64,000 bases of DNA from Casp-actino8 sp001510335 (GCA_027729635.1 JAQCEM010000006.1:12120-76119), one strand, 5' to 3'. Positions 7,430 to 16,911 are shown, counted from the stretch's first letter. Notes: generated by a model not told the origin, from the sequence alone. A program made the numbers and translations.

Positions 7430-10400
7430 GTGTTGGGCGACTCTTTCACCCATCTCCATGTTCATACCGAGTTTTCCATGCTCGATGGAGCCGCCAAACT
7501 TGACGAGCTCGTCGCCAAAGCAGTCGCCGATGGTCAACCAGCCCTCGGAATGACCGACCACGGAAACATGTACGGAGTTCTCGACTTCTACAAGGAGTGT
7601 CGAGCCCAGGGTGTGAAGCCAATCATCGGTACAGAGGCCTATATGGCCTACGAAACTCGTTTTGAACGTCCCAGTCGACGGGGTCAAGTTGACGATTCCG
7701 GCGGTGACACCGAAGGTGGTCGCAAGTTGTACTACCACCTCACCTTGCTCGCCGAAAACAATGTGGGGTACAAAAACCTCATTCAATTGTCCAGCTTGGC
7801 TTTCCTTGAGGGTTACTACTATCAGCCACGAATGGATTGGGAGTTGCTTGAGAAATATCACGAAGGTCTGATCGCCACGACAGGTTGTCTGGGCGGACAT
7901 GTTTTGCAGTCGCTGCTAAAAGACGATTATAAAGACGCCAAAATCAAGGCGGCTCGTCTTCAAGAAATTTTCGGCAAAGACAATCTGTTCGTAGAAATCC
8001 AAGACCACGGATTAGCGGCACAAACAAAAACAAATCCGCAGTTGTTGCAAATCGCCCAAGAAATTGGTGCGCCCGTCATCGCCACGAATGACTCGCATTA
8101 CGTACATCGCCACGATAGCGATGCCCACGACGCACTGTTATGTGTTCAGACCAACTCAATGATCAACGACCCAAAGCGTTTTCGCTTTGAAGGCACCGAG
8201 CATTACCTCAAGACATCTAACGAAATGCGTTACGTGTTTCGCGAAGTTCCAGAAGCATGCGACAACACTTTGTGGATTGCCGAACGTGCTGACGTCACCA
8301 TTGAATTCGGTAAACCGCAATTGCCGAACTTCAAAATTCCTCAAGGTTTTGCCGATGACGCGGCCTATCTCGATCACCTCACTCGCGAAGGTGCCAAACA
8401 GCGTTGGGGCGACAAACTTGAACCGTCAATCATTGAGCGTTTGGCTTATGAAACCAAAGTCATCTGCGATATGGGGTTCGCTTCGTACTTCTTGATCGTG
8501 TGGGACCTCATTCGTTACGCCAAAGACCAAGGTATTCGTGTCGGTCCGGGACGTGGTTCGGCCGCCGGTTGCGCAGTTGCCTATTGCCTAGGCATCACCG
8601 AAATTGACCCGATTCGTTATGACTTGCTCTTTGAGCGTTTCCTGAATCCCAGTCGAATTTCAATGCCCGATATCGACATGGACTTCGATTCCAGGTATCG
8701 AGAGCAAATGATTCATTACGCGACCGACACTTATGGCCGTGAACACGTCGCCCAAATCATTACGTTCGGCACGATCAAAGCCCGAAACGCTGTTCGCGAT
8801 GCAGCGCGAGTGCTCGGTCATCCGTACGCCGTCGGTGACAAGTTGGCCAAAGCCATGCCGCCACTTGTCATGGGTCGAGACACTCCACTCAAATATTGTC
8901 TCGAGCTAGATCCCAAGTACAAAGAGGGTTATCAGGCCGCTCAAGAACTTCGCGATATCTATGAGTCCGAAGATGATATGCGACAGGTCATTGATGTCGC
9001 CAAAGGACTCGAGGGTCTGAAACGCTCGACCGGTATCCACGCCGCAGCCGTCGTCATTTCTAAGGAACCTCTTACTTCGTATCTTCCGTTGCAACGTAAG
9101 CCTGAGGCTGGCAAGCCCATTGAAGAGTCACAAGTTACGACCCAGTTCGAAATGCACGGCGTCGAATCACTCGGCCTCTTAAAGATGGACTTCCTTGGTC
9201 TACGTAACTTGGACGTCATTTCCGATGCGATGGCGCTCATACGTTTGTCAGAACCGGATTTTGATATTGATGCCATTCCGATCGATAACAAGAAAACTTA
9301 TGAATTGTTGTCGCGCGGCGACACCATCGGTGTTTTTCAACTCGAATCTCCGCCGATGCAGCAGTTGCTGCGTGCTATGGCACCGACAAGTTTTGAAGAT
9401 GTGTCGGCTGTGATCGCTTTGTATCGCCCGGGTCCAATGGGCGTCAATATGCACTACGACTTTGCCGATCGCAAAAACGGTCGCAAGAAGGTTGAGTATT
9501 TCCATCCCGACGCCGAAGAAATTCTTGGCGACACCTACGGGCTCATGATTTACCAAGAGAGTGTGATGCGCGTTGCGCAACGTTTTGCTGGTTACTCGCT
9601 AGCTGAAGCCGACAACTTGCGCAAGGCGTGCGGCAAGAAAGAACGCGCGCTCATGAAGGAAGAGCGTTCGAAGTTTGAAGAGGGCTGCGCAACTTCGGGT
9701 TACGGCGATATTCTCGGCAAACAGCTCTTCGACATCATTGAGAACTTCGCCGACTATGCGTTTGGTAAAAGTCACTCATTTGGTTACGGATACATCTGCT
9801 ACCAAACAGCCTTCCTTAAAGCGAATTATCCGGTCCAATACTTCGCAGCAATGCTGACAAGTGTTAAAGATAATCTTGATAAAGCAGCCGGCTATCTCGT
9901 TGACGCCCGAACTGGCGGAATCACCGTTGGTCCGCCAAACATCAATGTTTCCCACGTTGATTTCACACCTGAGGTTGAACAACGAGTTATTCACTTTGGC
10001 TTGTCAGCAATCAAAGGTGTCGGTCAAGCCATTTGTGAACGCATTGTTGCCGAGAGGCAAGCCAACGGATCTTTTGAATCTTTCCATGATTTCGCGATGC
10101 GGGTTCCCACTGATTGTCTCAACAAGAAGGCAGTTGAGTCGTTCATTAAGGCAGGCGCATTTGACAGTTTGGGACATCCCCGTCAAGGGCTGATGGCCGT
10201 GTTTGAAAATATTGTTGACGACACTGTTTCTCGTCGCGCCGAAGCCGATCAGGGTGTGATGAGTCTATTCGATGCCATTGATACCGATACCGATCCCTCA
10301 TTTGATCTTGATATTCCCATTCCTGAAAACGAATACGACAAATCAGTCAAGTTGAAGTTTGAGAAAGAAATGCTTGGTTTGTACATCAGCGATCATCCAT

Positions 10401-10945
10401 TGTTCGGACATGAGTCATCGCTTGCTAAGCATTCAACAACGACGACCGCTTCATTGACTGAGGCTGAGAATGGCTCCATCTGGACCTTGGCCGGAATCAT
10501 TACCAAAGTTGAACGCAAGGTCACCAAAAAGGGTGACCCGATGGCGATCGTGCATCTTGAAGACTTATACGGGGGAGTTGAACTCACCGTCTTCGCTAAG
10601 ACTCTGCAGACGCATGGCCACAAAATTGTCGATGAGGCAATCATCTCGGTTAAATGCCGGGTTAACCGTCAAGACGATCGCATCAGTGTCGCCACCATGG
10701 AAATCACTCCACTGCAGTTATCAAACCGCGAACCCGAATTGCGTCTCAACCTCCCCGCGGTAGCCCTTGACCCCGAAAACGTGGCTCGACTGAAAGCGAT
10801 CTTGTCGAAGTACCCCGGACCTTCGTACGTCTTTCTCCACATTGGCGACGCCAAAGTTTTAAAGCTGGGCGCCGAATTCATGGTCGATATTGACCGAGTT
10901 ATTCCGCCGCTACGGGTCGCTTTCGGTGCTGGAGTCGTGCGCTAA
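7430..10945 (+). CDS. dnaE: DNA polymerase III alpha subunit
   Basis: Replicative polymerase catalytic subunit, 1171 aa, the usual DnaE1 length. Domains in order: an N-terminal PHP domain (about 1-280), the C-family polymerase palm/thumb/fingers, a helix-hairpin-helix region, and a C-terminal OB-fold near residues 1000-1090. Polymerase carboxylates are in PDIDMDFD and LKMDFLGL. The PHP domain keeps the metal ligands seen in active actinobacterial enzymes: HLHVHTE, MLDGA, TDHGN, GTEAY, YHLTLLAEN, TGCLGG and TNDSHY. It therefore probably carries its own 3'-5' proofreading activity. The start is GTG 7430 (or TTG 7433), next to AGGAGG. Confidence 0.97.
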   Translation: MLGDSFTHLHVHTEFSMLDGAAKLDELVAKAVADGQPALGMTDHGNMYGVLDFYKECRAQGVKPIIGTEAYMAYETRFERPSRRGQVDDSGGDTEGGRKLYYHLTLLAENNVGYKNLIQLSSLAFLEGYYYQPRMDWELLEKYHEGLIATTGCLGGHVLQSLLKDDYKDAKIKAARLQEIFGKDNLFVEIQDHGLAAQTKTNPQLLQIAQEIGAPVIATNDSHYVHRHDSDAHDALLCVQTNSMINDPKRFRFEGTEHYLKTSNEMRYVFREVPEACDNTLWIAERADVTIEFGKPQLPNFKIPQGFADDAAYLDHLTREGAKQRWGDKLEPSIIERLAYETKVICDMGFASYFLIVWDLIRYAKDQGIRVGPGRGSAAGCAVAYCLGITEIDPIRYDLLFERFLNPSRISMPDIDMDFDSRYREQMIHYATDTYGREHVAQIITFGTIKARNAVRDAARVLGHPYAVGDKLAKAMPPLVMGRDTPLKYCLELDPKYKEGYQAAQELRDIYESEDDMRQVIDVAKGLEGLKRSTGIHAAAVVISKEPLTSYLPLQRKPEAGKPIEESQVTTQFEMHGVESLGLLKMDFLGLRNLDVISDAMALIRLSEPDFDIDAIPIDNKKTYELLSRGDTIGVFQLESPPMQQLLRAMAPTSFEDVSAVIALYRPGPMGVNMHYDFADRKNGRKKVEYFHPDAEEILGDTYGLMIYQESVMRVAQRFAGYSLAEADNLRKACGKKERALMKEERSKFEEGCATSGYGDILGKQLFDIIENFADYAFGKSHSFGYGYICYQTAFLKANYPVQYFAAMLTSVKDNLDKAAGYLVDARTGGITVGPPNINVSHVDFTPEVEQRVIHFGLSAIKGVGQAICERIVAERQANGSFESFHDFAMRVPTDCLNKKAVESFIKAGAFDSLGHPRQGLMAVFENIVDDTVSRRAEADQGVMSLFDAIDTDTDPSFDLDIPIPENEYDKSVKLKFEKEMLGLYISDHPLFGHESSLAKHSTTTTASLTEAENGSIWTLAGIITKVERKVTKKGDPMAIVHLEDLYGGVELTVFAKTLQTHGHKIVDEAIISVKCRVNRQDDRISVATMEITPLQLSNREPELRLNLPAVALDPENVARLKAILSKYPGPSYVFLHIGDAKVLKLGAEFMVDIDRVIPPLRVAFGAGVVR

Positions 10946-10983
10946 GCGTTATTTCGTGCGATTTCTCGGTGTTATTTCACGGT

Positions 10984-10999
10984 CGACGAGTCGTCGTTT
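10984..10999 (+). terminator. Short hairpin with T-run after dnaE
   Basis: CGACGA and TCGTCG flank a single base (10984-10996) and are followed by TTT. As a hairpin this gives a 5-bp GC-rich stem with a 3-base loop, about 40 bases after the dnaE stop. It is short, so weak support. Confidence 0.2.
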
Positions 11000-11085
11000 C
11001 GCCTCAGCGCCTTCCCAAGTGGCAGAATAGAGGGAGTTCATTTTCGGGCCAGACTTTTGGGTCCATTGAGGGAGAAGTCGTTTTC

Positions 11086-11745
11086 ATGTCCGTCGAAGTC
11101 GAAACAATAGATTGCGCGGCTCTTACGGAGACTCAACTTGAAGACATGGTCGCAATGGGTGGTTCCTTCGATATGGAGCGCCTCCTCAAGGCCAAGGAAG
11201 ACTGGGTGCTCTGCACGACGTCTCGTGAAGGTGGCATGGTCCAGGGCTTTACATTTTCGACCCTCGAACGTATTGGCGGCACACCCTGCGTGCTGTTGGG
11301 CATGATGAGTGTGAAGCGTTCATCGAAGCGTGATCAGATCCTGAAGGGTTTGATGGCTGAAGCATTTCACCGAGCACTCATGGCCTTCCCTGATGAAGAC
11401 GTAGTGGTCGGAAGTCGCTTCACTTCGGCAGAAGGTCTTGAGGCTTTCAAACAATTGACCGAACTGATTCCGCGTCCAGGGCATCGCGCGGTAGGCGAAG
11501 AAAGAGCATGGGGACGACGCCTCGCGCGTCGTTTCGGCGTCGATGCCAATTACGACGAAAAGACTTTCATTGTTGCCAAGAAGGGTTTGTCTGGCTTCTT
11601 AGATCACGAGTCCACTAAGGCTGACAAAATCAAGCCCGAGATTGCCGAAATGTTCTCTGCGGTCAATCCCGCAGTTGGTGGCTGTTTAATCATCCATGGT
11701 TGGACCATGACTGAGGATCTCCTCAAACTTGGCAATTTCAAATAG
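11086..11745 (+). CDS. Conserved-looking protein of unknown function, 219 aa
   Basis: I do not recognise a named family with certainty. The ATG at 11086 (MSVEVETIDCAAL) is preferred because GAGGGAGAAG lies upstream; the frame is open further back. The protein is soluble, with no membrane segment. Its order of elements (an N-terminal helix LTETQLEDMVAMG, then strands WVLCTTSRE and QGFTFSTLERI, then LMAEAFHRALMAFPDEDVVVG) would suit a GNAT-like acetyltransferase fold, but that is only a guess. It overlaps the following nitroreductase by 17 bases, which suggests co-expression. Confidence 0.8.
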   Translation: MSVEVETIDCAALTETQLEDMVAMGGSFDMERLLKAKEDWVLCTTSREGGMVQGFTFSTLERIGGTPCVLLGMMSVKRSSKRDQILKGLMAEAFHRALMAFPDEDVVVGSRFTSAEGLEAFKQLTELIPRPGHRAVGEERAWGRRLARRFGVDANYDEKTFIVAKKGLSGFLDHESTKADKIKPEIAEMFSAVNPAVGGCLIIHGWTMTEDLLKLGNFK

Positions 11746-12352
11746 CTCTGCGACCTCGTTTTCCCTCGAGGCTCTTTTACGTCGGCGCCGAATGACGCGC
11801 CGTTTTCTAGGCGGACCATCACCGCTTGACATCAGTGCTTTATGCACATTGGCGTTACGGGCCCCTTCCGCTGGTTTTTCGCAGGGCTCTCATTTTTTGG
11901 TCCTGACTGATCTCGACCTTCGGAAGTTTTGGGATGTTTCTGGGGCCGGGGATTGGTTTAGGTCAACTGCTTCGGGAGTTCTCGAAGCGTCCTGCGTCGT
12001 TCTGATTTTGGGCGATCAAGATGCCTACACCGAGCGTTACAGCAAGCCCGATAAGGCCGCGCATGGTCTTGACCACGCTGATCACTGGGTGACCCCATAT
12101 TGGCTCACTGATGCAGCCATGGCCGCCGAAAACTTGTTACTTCTCATCGAAGAACAGCATTGGGGAGCGCTTTTGTTTGGTCTTTTTGGCGATTCAAGAA
12201 AGGTTCTTGACGCTTTTGGTGTTCCGGAATCAGTGTCATGTGTCGGCGCCGTCGCTGTGGGATACCGCCATCCAGAAGATCAACCGAGTGGTTCTCCAAC
12301 CACCCGATCCCGCCGACCGACGGATGAGGTCATCCATATCGGTCACTGGTAG
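11729..12352 (+). CDS. Nitroreductase-family protein
   Basis: FMN-dependent nitroreductase-like oxidoreductase of about 207 aa. The N-terminal RRRRMTRRFLGG arginine cluster and LALRAPSAGFSQG correspond to the FMN phosphate-binding region. The middle helix DAAMAAENLLLLIEEQHWGALLFGLFG matches the family's conserved AAQNLLLAA-type segment. The substrate is unknown. The TTG start at 11729 lies inside the end of the preceding gene with GAGGATCTCCTC just upstream; ATG 11792 is possible but would remove family residues. It heads toward the DUF35/thiolase pair. Confidence 0.8.
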   Translation: MAISNSSATSFSLEALLRRRRMTRRFLGGPSPLDISALCTLALRAPSAGFSQGSHFLVLTDLDLRKFWDVSGAGDWFRSTASGVLEASCVVLILGDQDAYTERYSKPDKAAHGLDHADHWVTPYWLTDAAMAAENLLLLIEEQHWGALLFGLFGDSRKVLDAFGVPESVSCVGAVAVGYRHPEDQPSGSPTTRSRRPTDEVIHIGHW

Positions 12353-12448
12353 TCAGGAATTTGGCCTTGGGGCACAAGGGTTTCGGATCAGGACGTATAA
12401 GGGTTTAGGGTGAGAATGTTCGTACAACCGTTAATCGGAGTCACCATC

Positions 12449-12841
12449 ATGGCCAACCAAATACCGCACGTTGATTATCTAGAACTCGGCGTTAAGCCAC
12501 ACCTCGTTGCCAATGAGTGCACGTCATGTGGCGCTCGTTTCTTTGACCGTCGCAACGCCTGTGCGAAATGTTTCAAAAATGAATTTAAAAAAGTCCCGAT
12601 CGCGACTGATGGTATTTTGAAGTCATTCACCATTGTCGCCTTTGCGGCACCTGGTGTTCCGGTTCCTTTTGTCGCCGGAATTATTGATTGCGCTGGTACC
12701 AGCGTGCGTGGCAATGTCATTAATACTGACCCAACACCAGAAAAGGTATCGCTTGGCATGAAAGTACGTTTGGCAACTTTTAGTCTCGGTACCGACGACG
12801 AAGGATCTGAAGCAATCGGCTTTGGCTTCGAACCCGCTTGA
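12449..12841 (+). CDS. DUF35 OB-fold protein with zinc ribbon (thiolase/aldolase partner)
   Basis: A 130-aa protein with a rubredoxin-like zinc ribbon near residues 25-42 (C-x2-C-x10-C-x2-C, ECTSCGARFFDRRNACAKC) followed by an OB-fold with GVPVPFVAGIIDC. DUF35 proteins usually form complexes with thiolase-like enzymes acting on acyl-CoA, and a thiolase gene follows 78 bases downstream, so the two very probably act together. ATG 12449 is chosen from the CGGAG upstream; the open frame to 12410 adds a non-family extension. Confidence 0.87.
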   Translation: MANQIPHVDYLELGVKPHLVANECTSCGARFFDRRNACAKCFKNEFKKVPIATDGILKSFTIVAFAAPGVPVPFVAGIIDCAGTSVRGNVINTDPTPEKVSLGMKVRLATFSLGTDDEGSEAIGFGFEPA

Positions 12842-12919
12842 TTCTGTCCAGTCCATCTTCTTAACCATCATTTAACTCATTACCCAAAAATTCTTACGAC
12901 GAAAGCGAAGGCACTCATC

Positions 12920-14128
12920 ATGGCTAGTGACGACATCTGGATCCTCGGAATCGCAATGACCAAGTTTGGTAAGCATTCCGACAAAGACATTGTTGACCTC
13001 GGATCGGAAGCAGCCATCGCTGCATTGGCTGATGCGGGCGTCACGATGGCCGATATCGGAATTTTGGCAGCCGGCAACCTCATGGGTGCTAGCGCAAGTT
13101 TCGGTCAGGCATTGCAAAAGCAGATCGGTCAGACCGGTATCCCGGTGTACAACGTCGCCAATGCTTGCGCAACGGGTGCAACTGCCTTGCGCACTGCCAT
13201 CATGGCCGTGAAGGCAGGCGAAGTGAAGATGGGTCTCGCAGTCGGAGCCGAAAAGCTCGCTGGTGCTGGATTGCTCGGCGGTGGCGGAGTTTCGAAGAAG
13301 GACGGCAACAAGTTTGAACCACGTGGCCGTTTCGGAAGCGTCCTGCCAACTGACGGTCGTATCGGCACCGACACCATGCCTGGAACCTTCGCACAAGTCG
13401 GAATGGAGTACGGCCACAAGTACGGTGGCGTGTCATTCGATCTGTTCGCCAAGATCTCCGAGAAGAACCACGCTCACTCAGTGTTGAACCCGATGGCTGC
13501 GTACCAAAAGCGCTTCACTCTCGACGAGATCATGAATGACATGATGATCGCGTATCCGAATACTCGTCCGATGTGTTCGGCTAACTGTGACGGTGCTGCA
13601 GCCGCTGTCGTGACATCGGGCGAAGTTCTCCGCACGTTGTCAAAAGAACAACAGCGTCGTGCGATCAAGGTTTCTGCTTCAGTTCTCACCACCGACCCGT
13701 ACCAAGAAGCATGTCAGATCCTTCCCGACGTCAACACCTTGACGCGCAATGCCGCCAAGATTGCCTACGAGCAAGCTGGCGTTTCACCGAGCGATCTTGA
13801 CCTTGTTGAACTTCACGACTGTTTTGCAACTGCCGAATTGGTGCACTATGACAACTTGATGTTGTGCCCCGAAGGTGGTGCGGTTGACTTCTTCATGAGC
13901 GGAGCAACCTGGCGTGATGGTTCAATGCCAGTCAACGTTTCGGGCGGTCTCCAATCAAAGGGTCACCCCATTGCGGCTACTGGAATCGCCAACATCTGGG
14001 AAGTGTGTCATCACTTGCGCAATGAAGCGGGTGATCGTCAGATCAAGGACGCCAAAGTTGGTCTGGCCCATGTCATCGGCTTGGGCTCAGCCTGCGGCAT
14101 CCACATTTTGGAACGTAGCGGTCTCTGA
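12920..14128 (+). CDS. SCPx-type thiolase / acetyl-CoA acetyltransferase-like
   Basis: A 402-aa thiolase-fold enzyme of the non-decarboxylating SCP-x branch. Visible motifs are NACATGATAL with the acyl-accepting Cys near residue 87, ELHDCFATAEL, the GGLQSKGHPIAATG His motif, and GLGSACGIHIL at the C-terminus. With the DUF35 partner this suggests chain shortening of fatty-acid or sterol-like CoA esters, or a related retro-aldol reaction; the substrate cannot be read from the sequence. The preceding 78-base gap holds no recognisable promoter. It is convergent with the enoyl reductase gene. Confidence 0.88.
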   Translation: MASDDIWILGIAMTKFGKHSDKDIVDLGSEAAIAALADAGVTMADIGILAAGNLMGASASFGQALQKQIGQTGIPVYNVANACATGATALRTAIMAVKAGEVKMGLAVGAEKLAGAGLLGGGGVSKKDGNKFEPRGRFGSVLPTDGRIGTDTMPGTFAQVGMEYGHKYGGVSFDLFAKISEKNHAHSVLNPMAAYQKRFTLDEIMNDMMIAYPNTRPMCSANCDGAAAAVVTSGEVLRTLSKEQQRRAIKVSASVLTTDPYQEACQILPDVNTLTRNAAKIAYEQAGVSPSDLDLVELHDCFATAELVHYDNLMLCPEGGAVDFFMSGATWRDGSMPVNVSGGLQSKGHPIAATGIANIWEVCHHLRNEAGDRQIKDAKVGLAHVIGLGSACGIHILERSGL

Positions 14129-14160
14129 TCGCCATCGAAAACGGTCTGTAAATCTTGGCC

Positions 14161-14928
14161 TCACGCACCAGTGGCGTGATACCCGCCATCAACGTGGATC
14201 ATTGATCCCGTTGTTGCGGGGAACCAGTCAGAGAGCAAAGCAATGACGGCACGAGCGACCGGTTCGCTGTTAGTGACGTCCCATCCAAGGGGAGCTCGAT
14301 CGTCCCACACATCTTCAAACTTCTTAAAGCCAGGGATTGATTTAGCGGCCATTGTTTTGATCGGGCCAGCAGCAACCAAATTTGAGCGGATACCTAACGG
14401 GCCAAGTTCTTTCGCCAAGTATCGATTGATGCTTTCTAATGCCGACTTGGCGACGCCCATCCAGTTGTAGGCGGGCCACGCCACCGTATTGTCAAAATCG
14501 AGACCAACGATCGAGCCACCTGGCTTCATCAACGGTACAAATACTTCAGCGAGATGCTTCAGTGAATAGGCGCTGATCTGCATCGCTATCGCAACATCGT
14601 TCCACTTTGCGGCCATGAAATCATCGCCGAGACACACCTCTGGTGCGTAGCCGATGGAATGTACGACGCCATCAACTGCACCCCATGTTGACGCCAAATG
14701 GTCGCGGACGATCGGTCCATGTTCATCAACCGTCACATCGAGTTCAAGAACTTCGACGGTTTGGGACAGCTTTCGCGCTGTTCTTTGGGTCAACGACATG
14801 GCACGACCAGCTCCAGTCAAAACAATTTGGGCTTCTTGTTCGAGAGCCAATTTGGCGACCCCAAAGGCCAGTGAGGCATCAGTCAGGACGCCAGTGACAA
14901 CTATTTTCTTACCTGCAAGAAGGCTCAT
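14161..14928 (-). CDS. fabI: NADH-dependent enoyl-ACP reductase, InhA type
   Basis: Reduces trans-2-enoyl-ACP in fatty-acid elongation. This 255-aa SDR protein closely follows mycobacterial InhA: GKKIVVTGVLTDASLAF (NAD-binding), VVHSIGYAPE, GSIVGLDFD, and the catalytic PAYNWMGVAKSALES in which Tyr and Lys are seven apart. SNLVAAGPIKT and WFPATTGSMIHVDGG complete the fold. It is transcribed alone on the reverse strand between the thiolase and the divergent F420 oxidoreductase. Mycolic-acid synthesis cannot be concluded from this gene alone. Confidence 0.93.
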   Translation of the reverse strand: MSLLAGKKIVVTGVLTDASLAFGVAKLALEQEAQIVLTGAGRAMSLTQRTARKLSQTVEVLELDVTVDEHGPIVRDHLASTWGAVDGVVHSIGYAPEVCLGDDFMAAKWNDVAIAMQISAYSLKHLAEVFVPLMKPGGSIVGLDFDNTVAWPAYNWMGVAKSALESINRYLAKELGPLGIRSNLVAAGPIKTMAAKSIPGFKKFEDVWDDRAPLGWDVTNSEPVARAVIALLSDWFPATTGSMIHVDGGYHATGA

Positions 14929-15004
14929 ACGAACAAACTAGTTCTTTCCCTCTTCAAGAAGGGTCAACTAACGAATCGTGACCTTTTTGTGTCATTGTGT
15001 AGGT

Positions 15005-15676
15005 ATGCGCATTGGAATTCTTGGCGGTACAGGTCCTGCCGGCTCAGCACTTGCGGCCCGACTTGCTTCAATTGGATACACCGCCATGATCGGCTCACGT
15101 TCGGCTGACAGGGCAGTGGAAATAGCTAACGAATTCACCGAAAAGTTTCCGCAGTTGGAAGGACGATTATCGGGGGGAAACAACGCAGCGGCCTCAGCCT
15201 GCGACCTTGTGGTCATTGCGACCCCCTGGGATTCGGCAGCGACGACCGTTCAAGATAACGCCGACGCTCTCGATGGCAAGATCATTATCAGCATGGCGAA
15301 CGCACTTGTACGAGTGGCCGGAGAATTTCAGCCGCTACTGCCACCTCGCGGAAGTGTTGCCGCTCATATTCAGGCTGCTGTACCTCGCAGTCGCGTCGTC
15401 GCCGCATTTCATCACCTTCCTGCCAAAGAACTCGGTCATATTGGCGAGCCGATTGATTCAGACGTCTTGATCTGCTCGGACGACCCGACTGCATTGCGCG
15501 AAGTCAGCGCAATTGTCGAGAAGATCCCTGGTTGTCGACCACTCGATGCAGGACAACTCTCGAATGCCACCGCCATTGAAGCATTCACCGCGGTTCTTCT
15601 ACAACTAAATGTGCGCTACAAGACTCGCGTTGCGCCTAAGTTGACGGGTATTCGTTCGATCCCCGAACAGAAGTAG
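15005..15676 (+). CDS. npdG: F420-dependent NADP oxidoreductase
   Basis: Transfers hydride between reduced F420 and NADP. The 223-aa protein begins MRIGILGGTGPAGSALA, a Rossmann glycine motif, then IGSRSADRA (NADP phosphate recognition), VVIATPWDSA, and the C-terminal helical region LSNATAIEAFTAVLLQLN typical of NADPH-dependent F420 reductases. ATG 15005 is preferred; the frame is open to 14978. A 76-base region separates it from the divergent fabI and must hold both promoters. It agrees with the F420-type LLM oxidoreductase at 27354-28253. Confidence 0.9.
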   Translation: MRIGILGGTGPAGSALAARLASIGYTAMIGSRSADRAVEIANEFTEKFPQLEGRLSGGNNAAASACDLVVIATPWDSAATTVQDNADALDGKIIISMANALVRVAGEFQPLLPPRGSVAAHIQAAVPRSRVVAAFHHLPAKELGHIGEPIDSDVLICSDDPTALREVSAIVEKIPGCRPLDAGQLSNATAIEAFTAVLLQLNVRYKTRVAPKLTGIRSIPEQK

Positions 15677-15691
15677 AAGAGGGATAGTCAC

Positions 15692-16819
15692 TTGCCAATC
15701 AGGCTGTTTGATACCACTCGTCAGGCAATAGTTCCTTTCGAACCAGGACCGCGTGTGCTCATGTACACCTGCGGCATTACTCCTTACGATGCCACCCATA
15801 TTGGCCATGCCGCCACTTTTATGGCTTATGACGTCTTACAGCGGCGTTTGATTGATCTCGGTCACGAAGTGCGCTGTGTTCGCAATGTCACTGACGTCGA
15901 TGATCCGCTCTTCGCTAAAGCACGTCAACTTGGAGTGCACTATCTCGATTTAGCCGCTGGTGAAGAAGCGCGCTTTGAACGTGATATGGAAGCGTTAAAC
16001 GCCTTACCCGTGTATTCAACCCCACGGGCGTCTTCAGCAATCCCTGATATTCGTGGATTTATCGGAATGGTTCTTGAACGGGGCTTCGCCTACGTTTCCG
16101 GTGGTTCGGTATATTTTGATGTCAGCAAATTTGATTCATTCGGCAGTGTCAGTCACTACACGCGTGAACAGATGATCGAGTTTGCTCGCGAACGTGGGGG
16201 CGATGTTGATAACCCCAACAAACGAGATCCCCTTGATTTCGTCTTATGGCACCCATCAGCGTACGATGAACCTTCGTGGGAGGCCGTATGGGGTGCAGGT
16301 CGTCCTGGTTGGCATATTGAGTGCAGTGCGTTAGCCCTGCGCGAATTGGGTGAAACGATCGATTTACACGGTGGTGGCAGTGACCTGATTTTCCCGCATC
16401 ACGAATGTGAGCGAGCGCAGAGTGAAGCAGCCACTGGCTCACCATTCGTTAAACATTGGATGCATGTAGCCATGGTGTTCATGGATGGTGCCAAGATGTC
16501 CAAATCATTGGGCAACCTTGTTTTCGTTGATGCATTACGTCGTGAATGGGATCCTCGCGCCATACGTATGGCCATCATTAGTCACCATTACCGCTTTGAG
16601 TGGGAGTGGACCAATGACCAAATGCCCGTAGCCAGAGACCGCCTGGAGCGATGGTCAAAGGGCCTCAAAGCACCCGAATCTGCAAACTTGTTGAACGAGG
16701 TGCGTGAGCATCTCGATAATGATCTTGACACGCCATCAGCAATGACAGCCATTGATCAAGCGATAGCACAAGGCTTTTCGGCTAAGAACGCGGCGTCGTT
16801 ATTAGGAATTGAACTGTAA
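15692..16819 (+). CDS. mshC: Cysteine ligase of mycothiol synthesis (MshC), CysS paralogue
   Basis: Ligates L-cysteine to glucosaminyl-inositol with ATP, the penultimate mycothiol step. It resembles cysteinyl-tRNA synthetase but is short (375 aa) and lacks the tRNA-binding C-terminal region, with the MshC hallmark TCGITPYDATHIGHAAT in place of the CysS start. Other motifs are NVTDVDDP, the zinc ligands in GWHIECSALAL and FPHHECERAQSE, and KMSKSLGN near residue 270. The start is TTG 15692 with GAGGGA upstream; no suitable ATG exists. A mycothiol-dependent isomerase homologue lies at 54654-55385. Confidence 0.92.
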   Translation: MPIRLFDTTRQAIVPFEPGPRVLMYTCGITPYDATHIGHAATFMAYDVLQRRLIDLGHEVRCVRNVTDVDDPLFAKARQLGVHYLDLAAGEEARFERDMEALNALPVYSTPRASSAIPDIRGFIGMVLERGFAYVSGGSVYFDVSKFDSFGSVSHYTREQMIEFARERGGDVDNPNKRDPLDFVLWHPSAYDEPSWEAVWGAGRPGWHIECSALALRELGETIDLHGGGSDLIFPHHECERAQSEAATGSPFVKHWMHVAMVFMDGAKMSKSLGNLVFVDALRREWDPRAIRMAIISHHYRFEWEWTNDQMPVARDRLERWSKGLKAPESANLLNEVREHLDNDLDTPSAMTAIDQAIAQGFSAKNAASLLGIEL

Positions 16820-16911
16820 ATAGAACGACAGACAGAACGACAGCGGCGAAAATTTGACTCGCTTATTGTTTCAATTGTGCATATGCTTCGCTCAGCGTTC
16901 AAGAGAGGCAG

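Noticed and set aside
7364..7900. Reverse-strand open frame of 178 codons over the dnaE start
   Set aside because: It lies opposite the well-conserved PHP domain and has no recognisable features.
12872..13417. Reverse-strand open frame of 181 codons
   Set aside because: Opposite the thiolase gene, with Cys/His-rich sequence typical of antisense frames.
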